A stretch of DNA of 28,979 nucleotides from a virus: positions 1 through 28,979 of the IMG/VR virus record IMGVR_UViG_3300045135_000367; one strand, 5' to 3'. Position 1 is the stretch's first letter. Each line of letters opens with the position of its first letter. The translations under genes were made by a program, and so were the position numbers. Below are positions 7,081 to 11,914 of this stretch, one piece after another. The notes under the pieces were generated by a model. It saw only the letters and a list, made by a program, of their open reading frames with translations. It did not search any database and had not been told where the DNA came from.

Positions 7081-7101
7081 GTCGTTCTCCTAAGTTGTTT
7101 T

Positions 7102-7118
7102 TCTATACGCTGTATAGA
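7102..7118. promoter_or_regulatory. palindromic site 3, one arm altered (TCTATACG-C-TGTATAGA)
   Basis: This is the same element as sites 1 and 2, with one mismatch in the left arm (G for A). It sits in the 45-bp gap between two small genes and is followed on the minus strand by AAACAAC and the GGAGAACGAC leader of the gene at 7080. Confidence 0.75.
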
Positions 7119-7125
7119 TTTGTGA

Positions 7126-7455
7126 CTACTCTTCCTCGTCAATTATCCGCCAAAAACCAAAGTCGCTACCGTCACCGTAGTGGGCACCGAAATAGAACCC
7201 ATCGGGCGCGTAGTCGTTCAGCACCTCGTCTAGCTGTTCTAGCACCCAGTAAGCGTTTTCGGAGTACCACCACTCGTGGTCGTCGTCTTCTTGGGCGTAT
7301 TGCGGCACGCACGGATGCATACCCATAGTCATCTGCTCATACACCGCAGGTGCTAAGTGACTGACCGCTTCTAAAAACGCAGGGATCAGGTCTTGGTTAC
7401 GCAGTGTTGCACGTGACACACTTACTTCTACTGGAAACTTGTTTGTGGCTTTCAT
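7126..7455 (-). CDS. hypothetical acidic phage protein
   Basis: This is a 109-residue protein starting MKATNKFPVEVSVSRATL and ending in an acidic DEEE. The C-terminal part, LDEVLNDYAPDGFYFGAH then GDGSDFGFW, resembles a phage family I have seen without function. It has many aromatic residues (EWWYSENAYW). The start at 7455 has AGGAGAACGAC. A second copy of this initiation region, with the start codon changed to ATA, lies just upstream (7467-7494). No signal, membrane segment or catalytic motif is seen. Confidence 0.8.
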   Translation of the reverse strand: MKATNKFPVEVSVSRATLRNQDLIPAFLEAVSHLAPAVYEQMTMGMHPCVPQYAQEDDDHEWWYSENAYWVLEQLDEVLNDYAPDGFYFGAHYGDGSDFGFWRIIDEEE

Positions 7456-7494
7456 GTCGTTCTCCTGTTGTTTGCGGCTTTTATGTCGTTCTCC
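7438..7494 (-). repeat. 29-bp tandem duplication of a translation initiation region
   Basis: The stretch 7439-7465, covering GGAGAACGACATG and the first codons of the 7455 gene, is repeated at 7468-7494 with two mismatches in 27 bases. In the upstream copy the start codon reads ATA. The intact copy is the used start. Confidence 0.85.
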
Positions 7495-7502
7495 GTTGGT
7501 TG

Positions 7503-7715
7503 TTACTTAGCTAGGATTATGGCTATTTCTAGTCCGTCGATTTTGCCTTGGAAATACCCGACCATGTTTAAGGCATGTTCGTATTCTGGTGTGCCTTCGG
7601 GCAGTTCGAGTTGGTTTTCGTAATACTCTTTACGCACCTGCGCAGTGCCTAGCTGTGAATTCAGCAGGTCAATAATAACGCGCTTTTTGGTCTCTACCAT
7701 TGTGTAGTCTTTCAT
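7503..7715 (-). CDS. 70-residue hypothetical protein
   Basis: I start this gene at 7715 (MKDYTMVETKKRVIIDLLNS), which has the standard GGAGAACGAC leader. The frame is open to 7808, but that extension would translate the palindrome at 7741-7757 and is not credible. The protein is helical and charged (VRKEYYENQLELPEG) and ends IDGLEIAIILAK. It is the first gene after the promoter at 7820-7848. A seven-codon reading frame ending on its start codon lies in the leader (7712-7735). No family is recognised. Confidence 0.75.
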   Translation of the reverse strand: MKDYTMVETKKRVIIDLLNSQLGTAQVRKEYYENQLELPEGTPEYEHALNMVGYFQGKIDGLEIAIILAK

Positions 7716-7740
7716 GTCGTTCTCCGTTGTTTCATGTCGT

Positions 7741-7757
7741 TCTATACACTGTATAGA
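7741..7757. promoter_or_regulatory. palindromic site 4 (TCTATACA-C-TGTATAGA)
   Basis: A perfect copy in the leader of the gene at 7715, about 60 bases downstream of the predicted transcription start and 26 bases upstream of the ATG. On the minus strand it is followed by ACGACATG and AAACAAC before the real GGAG leader. Confidence 0.8.
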
Positions 7758-7819
7758 TTTTTGGTGGTGTATCTTAGCACCTTTGCTTTTGTAAGCGGTT
7801 TGTCCCACTCACAGGAAAC

Positions 7820-7848
7820 AGTATACCACAAGTATCATACAATGTCAA
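7820..7848 (-). promoter_or_regulatory. near-consensus sigma-70 promoter for the small-gene operon
   Basis: On the minus strand, TTGACA (7843-7848), a 17-base spacer and TATACT (7820-7825) lie about 100 bases before the gene at 7715. The spacer and flanks resemble the promoter at 6182-6210 (both have ATCACTTGACA), so the two are probably related copies. Confidence 0.85.
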
Positions 7849-7886
7849 GTGATTGTAAATGGTGGTAAATAGTAGGCTATAGGTAT

Positions 7887-8294
7887 AATGTTCTGTTGTT
7901 TTGTGTAATGTACGGTAAATGTTCTGTTGTGAGGGTTTGTAAGTCATTGATTTTTAATAATGTTCTTAAAGTTTGCGAACATTAGGGGTATATGGGGGAT
8001 TTGGCTTTTTTACTGCTTGCACAAAACATGTTTTTTCTAACGGTAAATGGAAAAGCTAAGGAGGGTATACTATATAAAAAACGAACATTATATATATATA
8101 TACTTATTTTACTCTATTTTTCTATAACTACAGCTCGGTGCATAACACCACTTGTCACTATTTGTCACTAAACTCAAATGTACGTTTTTCAAATCAAAAA
8201 ACGAACATTACACCCCCCAAAAACGAACATTGCTTTAAAATCAATGACTTACAAAGGGGGTTTTGTTCGCTTTTTTTCGAGCAGACCGAACATT
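7887..8294. repeat. iteron-like GAACATT/AATGTTC repeats
   Basis: AATGTTC occurs at 7887, 7918 and 7959, and its complement GAACATT at 7977, 8083, 8203, 8225 and 8288. The first two copies are extended to AATGTTCTGTTGT and lie 31 bp apart. Three of the later ones share AAAACGAACATT. The pair at 7959 and 7977 forms an inverted repeat. A further copy overlaps the -10 box at 6182-6187. Confidence 0.7.
7936..8255. repeat. 19-bp inverted repeat enclosing about 280 bp
   Basis: TTTGTAAGTCATTGATTTT at 7936-7954 is exactly complementary to 8237-8255. Just inside each arm lies a GAACATT-type element at nearly equal distance (7959 and 8225), which extends the symmetry. The arms could form a cruciform or define the ends of a replication or recombination element. 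Confidence 0.8.
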
Positions 8295-8302
8295 GTACGA
8301 TT

Positions 8303-8319
8303 TCTATACAGTGTATAGA
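8303..8319. promoter_or_regulatory. palindromic site 5 (TCTATACA-G-TGTATAGA)
   Basis: A perfect inverted repeat with G as the central base. Unlike sites 1 to 4, it is not followed by a gene and lies between a terminator (8480) and the promoter at 7820, in DNA that is probably not transcribed on the minus strand. This favours protein binding to DNA over an RNA role. Confidence 0.8.
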
Positions 8320-8325
8320 TTTACG

Positions 8326-8465
8326 CGGTGCGCCACGCTTCTGCTTGTAACTGGTTTCAGTGAAAGATGTAATGCTCAACGCTGCTCCATGTAACTGGTT
8401 TCTATACACTGTATAGAATTTAAACTCGTGCTCGGTGCGCCACGCTGCTCCATGTAACTGGTTTC
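8326..8465. repeat. three imperfect copies of a 33-bp unit interleaved with palindromic sites
   Basis: The unit CGGTGCGCCACGCT plus TAACTGGTTTC occurs at 8326-8358 and 8433-8465, with a shortened copy at 8377-8402 that keeps CGCTGCTCCATGTAACTGG. The copies alternate with palindromic sites at 8303 and 8401, as if a segment made of palindrome plus unit had been duplicated. Confidence 0.75.
8401..8417. promoter_or_regulatory. palindromic site 6 (TCTATACA-C-TGTATAGA)
   Basis: A perfect copy with one more matching base pair on each side (8400-8418). It lies in the gene-free region, 84 bp from the centre-shifted copy at 8303, with shared sequence around both. Confidence 0.8.
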
Positions 8466-8479
8466 ATTTTTTCGAGACG

Positions 8480-8503
8480 AAAAAAAGCCCGCCGAAGCGG
8501 GCT
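8480..8503 (-). terminator. rho-independent terminator after the 60-aa gene
   Basis: On the minus strand AGCCCGC-TTCG-GCGGGCT (8486-8503) forms a seven-pair stem with a UUCG loop followed by a T run (8480-8486). It lies seven bases after the stop of the gene at 8510. The same hairpin recurs at 8703-8725. Confidence 0.92.
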
Positions 8504-8509
8504 AGTGGT

Positions 8510-8692
8510 TCATTCTTTTAGTTCCCATCCGCGAATGTGATGGCGTCTGTACACGGTTACACTTAAATCATTTTTAAGAGCGGTAATAGCGTGGCTAAGG
8601 TCATTTGTAACAATGTCCGAAAAACGATATACAGTAGTATCGTGCGGAAAGTCGAGCTCTATACTCTCAAAAAATTGCGCTTGTTTACCCAT
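8510..8692 (-). CDS. 60-residue hypothetical protein between two terminators
   Basis: I start this gene at 8692 (MGKQAQFFESIELDFPHD). GGAG lies seven bases upstream, while the longer frame to 8704 begins with TTG inside that GGAG context. The protein has an acidic N-terminal part and a basic end (VTVYRRHHIRGWELKE). The T run of the upstream terminator leads straight into its ribosome binding site, and an identical terminator closes it. It is therefore expressed only if RNA polymerase reads through the first terminator or starts at an unseen promoter. No family is recognised. Confidence 0.7.
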   Translation of the reverse strand: MGKQAQFFESIELDFPHDTTVYRFSDIVTNDLSHAITALKNDLSVTVYRRHHIRGWELKE

Positions 8693-8702
8693 AATATTCT
8701 CC

Positions 8703-8725
8703 AAAAAAGCCCGCCGAAGCGGGCT
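8703..8725 (-). terminator. rho-independent terminator after the 183-aa gene, abutting the next ribosome site
   Basis: On the minus strand AGCCCGC-TTCG-GCGGGCT (8708-8725) is followed by TTTTTT (8703-8708) and at once by GGAG of the 60-residue gene. It is placed five bases after the TAA of the 183-residue gene. Confidence 0.92.
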
Positions 8726-8730
8726 GTGTA

Positions 8731-9282
8731 TTACTTGCTGTCAGGGTCTTTGAATTGTTGGCCCGTGATTGCCTTGTACTCGTTTTTGAGATTGACAATG
8801 TGCTCACTTAGTCGGTATCCACTAGGCAAGCCAGTGAGCTTCTCAGCGCCTAGGGCATTGATCGCTCTGGCCAGTGCATCGCCTACCTTGTGAGCGGTAG
8901 TCTTGGCCACCTTTTCAGGCTTGCTAGGCGCTTGTATATCGTCCAAGTACTTGCCAAGTCTGACTCGGTAGACCCCGACTCGTTTCTGAGCGGTTGCCGC
9001 GAATTGCTTGTCGTTGTCAGACCGAGCCTTGGCAGGTTTAGCCAGAGCCGTTTGCATTCGAGCAGGCAAGCCAGCGATTATGAGCGCACTCAATTGCTTG
9101 TGGCTCGCCTTATCCTCACCGTAAGGCATACGGATCAACTCAGGCGTGAATCCTAGCTTATCCCATACCGCGGCGGTCTTAGTCCAAGCGTTATTGTCAG
9201 TCTCACCCGCGCTTACCGCAGTAGCTAACACCTTTTGAGCGGTTGCTGGTACGCTCACACCATACAAAGTAACAGTAGACAT
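8731..9282 (-). CDS. unknown 183-residue basic protein
   Basis: I start this gene at 9282 (MSTVTLYGVSVPATAQKVL), where GGAG lies nine bases upstream. The frame extends to 9336, but that part is leader sequence. The protein is rich in Ala and Lys (AKPAKARSDNDKQFAATAQKR, KPEKVAKTTAHK) with long helices and no signal or membrane segment. A nucleic-acid-binding role is possible from the charge, but there is no recognised motif. It is the first minus-strand gene beside the divergent junction with the terminase genes, a common position for early regulators. That is context, not proof. Confidence 0.8.
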   Translation of the reverse strand: MSTVTLYGVSVPATAQKVLATAVSAGETDNNAWTKTAAVWDKLGFTPELIRMPYGEDKASHKQLSALIIAGLPARMQTALAKPAKARSDNDKQFAATAQKRVGVYRVRLGKYLDDIQAPSKPEKVAKTTAHKVGDALARAINALGAEKLTGLPSGYRLSEHIVNLKNEYKAITGQQFKDPDSK

Positions 9283-9288
9283 AATCAT

Positions 9289-9306
9289 TTCTCCATTTAT
9301 GAATGT
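9289..9306 (-). repeat. 18-bp leader sequence shared with 6045-6062
   Basis: On the minus strand ACATTCATAAATGGAGAA lies in the leader of the 9282 gene and is found identically in the leader of the 6040 gene (6045-6062). It includes the ribosome binding site in both, so it is either a copied leader or a shared regulatory sequence. Confidence 0.8.
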
Positions 9307-9393
9307 CATGTGCGTTCGGCGGTATTGCCTCGGCACACCTTTATAATCTCACAGAAACTCGTTTATGCAAGATAATTTCCGGTAATAGATACC

Positions 9394-9416
9394 AATTCTA
9401 TACACTGTATAGAATT
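9394..9416. promoter_or_regulatory. palindromic site 7, extended to 23 bp
   Basis: This is the longest copy of the element: the 17-bp core at 9397-9413 is extended by AAT and ATT to eleven paired bases on each side of a central C. It lies between the divergent early and late arms, the usual position of a master operator. Confidence 0.8.
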
Positions 9417-9619
9417 AGATGTCACGATTTGATACTAGGCGAACCCTGAAAATCCAGATAGCTAAGACCCACCGCCCCCCTATGCCCCCTTTGACAAACG
9501 GGACTCCGCGCATATCTATGTATTAATAATTTACTCAAACAATCCCGCAAAAATTACGTTTGGTACCTGTACATTCAAAAAACCTAATATACAGAACACC
9601 CCCCATAGTAAAAATAAAT

Positions 9620-9648
9620 CCGCTATGAAAAAATTTTTTGTATATACA
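9620..9648 (+). promoter_or_regulatory. upstream copy of a duplicated late promoter-like element
   Basis: CCGCTA, a 17-base spacer containing an A-tract/T-tract, and TATACA (9643-9648). A 16-bp perfect palindrome (9636-9651, centred on GTATATAC) overlaps the -10. The element is repeated 103 bp downstream. The -35 match is poor. Confidence 0.4.
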
Positions 9649-9722
9649 AAAGGCGCATTGCTACCGGTAACTGAAAAGACTCCCTCACACAGGAACACCC
9701 CCCTATATGGGACCCAACATCC

Positions 9723-9751
9723 TTGCTATGGAAAAATTTTTCTGTTATAAA
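9723..9751 (+). promoter_or_regulatory. promoter for the terminase and head genes
   Basis: TTGCTA (9723-9728), a 17-base spacer with AAAAATTTTT and TATAAA (9746-9751) give four and five of six consensus matches. Transcription would start about 35 bases before the terminase small subunit start codon. It aligns with the element at 9620 at an offset of exactly 103 bp. Confidence 0.6.
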
Positions 9752-9792
9752 TCAGCGCAATCCGGTGCAAACCTGCGACAACTTGGTAGATT

Positions 9793-10350
9793 ATGACGAT
9801 ACATGTGACTCCAGAGATAGGAGCGCCTTATTACGACGACGTTCCGTACAAGGATCTAAAGGCACGTGCCGATGCTGCGTGCAATACCATCTCTGAGCTT
9901 GTCGAAAACGGTCTAACCATAGAAGTCACCGACGAAGATCGTGAAGTAGCAGCTGCCATTACCACTGCCTACGCTAAAGACCCAGAGCAAACGTCCAAAA
10001 AAGTAACAAATAAACGTGTAGGACAGTTACGTCCAGCCTCACTTGTGTTGGTTGGTAACATATTGGACGAGTTCGGGCAGTCAGTAGTAGAAAGTGCCAA
10101 CCACATTCGGCATCTTGTGACTAACAAGTTGCTTTTAGAGACTGAAAACCCCGACCCGAGGATACGCCTGCGTGCACTAGAGCTGCTTGGTAAGATATCC
10201 GACGTCAGTTTGTTCGCTGAGAAGACCGAAGTGACCGTAACGCACAAGTCTACGGACGAGCTACGCGATGTACTGCGTTCTAAACTGAGTCGCTTGATAA
10301 ATCCTGAAGATGACATTACAGATGTCGAGGTAGAGACGCTCGATGACTAG
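9793..10350 (+). CDS. terS: terminase small subunit (putative)
   Basis: This 185-residue protein directly precedes and overlaps the large terminase gene by eight bases (ATGACTAG). It is largely helical and acidic at the C terminus. The segment RALELLGKISDVSLFAEK followed by a basic helix matches what I recall of small terminase subunits in related phages. Small subunits bind the packaging site and regulate the large-subunit motor. The ribosome site before ATG 9793 is weak (GGTAG). The role rests mainly on position and general character. Confidence 0.8.
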   Translation: MTIHVTPEIGAPYYDDVPYKDLKARADAACNTISELVENGLTIEVTDEDREVAAAITTAYAKDPEQTSKKVTNKRVGQLRPASLVLVGNILDEFGQSVVESANHIRHLVTNKLLLETENPDPRIRLRALELLGKISDVSLFAEKTEVTVTHKSTDELRDVLRSKLSRLINPEDDITDVEVETLDD

Positions 10351-11902
10351 TGCCGTCCCCACTTTGGATTTTACCGAAGAAGAAGTGCAGGTCATGCTGG
10401 ACAATCTCGATCAGTATACTGAGGACGAAGTTACTGAGATTATGAAGATTGTCGATGAGATCGACACAAGAGTGAAAACCAAGCGGGTATACGACGATTT
10501 AATCGAGTTTTGTAAGCATATGCAGCCAGATTACAAGGTTGGTAAACACCACAGGATCTTGGCGAACATGCTAATGGCTATTGAAAGAGGGGATAAGGAT
10601 AGGATATGCGTCAACATCCCGCCTCGGCACGGTAAATCTCAGTTAGTTTCTATCTTCTTCCCTGCGTGGTTTTTAGGTCGCAACCCTACTAAAAAGGTTA
10701 TGATGGTCTCGCATACCACAGACCTAGCGGTGGATTTTGGTCGAAAAGTACGTAACTTGATCGCTACCGATGCCTATAGAGAGGTGTTTCCACATGTTAA
10801 TCTCGCTTCTGACTCTAAGTCTGCAGGTCGTTGGAATACTAATAGTGGTGGCGAGTATTACGCTTGCGGTATTGGGTCGTCAATCGCGGGACGTGGTGCT
10901 GACTTGCTGCTTGTGGATGACCCCCACTCCGAACAGGATGTCATTAACGGAAACTTCGAGGTGTTTGAGAAGGCGTACGAGTGGTTCACATTCGGTGCAC
11001 GTACACGCCTCATGCCCGGCGGCAGAGTTGCTATTATCCAAACACGCTGGCATCTCGATGATTTAACAGGGCGTGTAACCCGCGACATGACTAAGAACGA
11101 CAAAGCGGACCAGTATGAGGTCGTAGAGTTCCCTGCCATTTTAGATGTTAAGGATAAAGGTACAGGGGAGATGATACAGAAACCCCTATGGCCTGAGTTC
11201 TTTGATCTAGAAGCGCTAATCAGAACCAAAGCGTCAATGCCTGTGTTCCAGTGGAACGCCCAGTATCAGCAGAAACCTACGGCTGAAGAAGCTGCGCTAG
11301 TAAAGAGAGAGTGGTGGCAGTCGTGGGGAGGGGATAACCCACCTTCATGTGAGTACATAATCATGTCATTGGACGCCGCTGCAGAAAAACATAACCGTGC
11401 GGACTACACTGCGATTACCACGTGGGGAGTCTTTTTTAATGAAGAAACAAGCGCTTACAACATAATCTTGCTAAACAGCATTAAGGATAGATTCGAGTTT
11501 CCAGAGCTTAAGAAGGTGGCGATGGAGAGCTACGAAGAGTGGGAACCTGATTCGTTTATTGTGGAAAAGAAGTCAGCAGGTACCGCGCTATACCAAGAAA
11601 TGCGAAGAATGGGCCTGCCAGTGCAAGAATACACCCCACACAGAGGTTCTGGTGATAAACTAGCGCGACTAAACTCAGTTGCGGACATTGTGGCTTCTGG
11701 GTTAGTGTGGGTACCACAAACACGTTGGGCTGAAGAAGTGGTAGAAGAGATCGCGGCATTTCCTTTTGGTAGTCACGACGACTTGGTGGACTCAACGGTG
11801 ATGGCGTTAATGCGGTTTAGACAGGGTGGATTTATACGCTTGCCAACGGATGAGCCAGAGGAACAACAGTACTTTAAGCGGCGTTCAGGCGGGTATTACT
11901 GA
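10343..11902 (+). CDS. terL: terminase large subunit (packaging ATPase/nuclease)
   Basis: This 519-residue protein has the full two-domain terminase layout. The ATPase has Walker A PPRHGKS (93-99) and Walker B LLLVDDP (188-194, D192/D193). The RNase H-fold nuclease has its acidic residues in MSLDAA (D344), IVEKKSAG (E408) and HDDLVDS (D479/D480). It drives DNA into the procapsid through the portal and cuts concatemers. Length is normal for the family. The start at 10343 lies inside the small-subunit gene, so the two are translationally coupled. The portal gene follows after 12 bases. Confidence 0.97.
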   Translation: MTSAVPTLDFTEEEVQVMLDNLDQYTEDEVTEIMKIVDEIDTRVKTKRVYDDLIEFCKHMQPDYKVGKHHRILANMLMAIERGDKDRICVNIPPRHGKSQLVSIFFPAWFLGRNPTKKVMMVSHTTDLAVDFGRKVRNLIATDAYREVFPHVNLASDSKSAGRWNTNSGGEYYACGIGSSIAGRGADLLLVDDPHSEQDVINGNFEVFEKAYEWFTFGARTRLMPGGRVAIIQTRWHLDDLTGRVTRDMTKNDKADQYEVVEFPAILDVKDKGTGEMIQKPLWPEFFDLEALIRTKASMPVFQWNAQYQQKPTAEEAALVKREWWQSWGGDNPPSCEYIIMSLDAAAEKHNRADYTAITTWGVFFNEETSAYNIILLNSIKDRFEFPELKKVAMESYEEWEPDSFIVEKKSAGTALYQEMRRMGLPVQEYTPHRGSGDKLARLNSVADIVASGLVWVPQTRWAEEVVEEIAAFPFGSHDDLVDSTVMALMRFRQGGFIRLPTDEPEEQQYFKRRSGGYY

Positions 11903-11914
11903 TGAGGATACGAA

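Larger units (their letters stand above)
7759..8479. other. gene-free, repeat-rich control region; candidate replication origin
   Basis: No credible gene is found in about 720 bases. The region holds a minus-strand promoter (7820-7848), eight copies of GAACATT or its complement AATGTTC, a 19-bp inverted repeat (7936-7954 and 8237-8255), a TA-dinucleotide run near 8088-8103, two palindromic sites (8303, 8401) and three imperfect copies of a 33-bp unit. AT-rich DNA with iteron-like repeats fits an origin or a master control region. Both readings are inference. Confidence 0.5.
9283..9792. other. divergent intergenic region between early and late arms
   Basis: This 510-bp stretch has no credible gene. 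It contains the leader of the 9282 gene, a TATAAA-type -10 on the minus strand near 9340-9345 with only a weak -35, palindromic site 7 (9397), a C-rich stretch with a lone TTGACA (9491), and a duplicated promoter-like element upstream of the terminase small subunit (9594-9751). As it lies just before the terminase genes, it could also contain the packaging site, which I cannot locate. Confidence 0.6.

Noticed and set aside
7887-8294. A CRISPR array in the repeat-rich region
   Set aside because: Repeats are only 7 to 13 bases, in both orientations and at irregular spacing, with no cas gene.
8138-8409. Open frames on both strands in the repeat-rich region
   Set aside because: Both are read through palindromes or repeats, have no ribosome site and lack a protein-like pattern.
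9491-9520. TTGACA on the plus strand in the divergent region as a late promoter
   Set aside because: No acceptable -10 at 15 to 18 bases (ATCTAT or TATCTA), so I prefer the 9723-9751 element.
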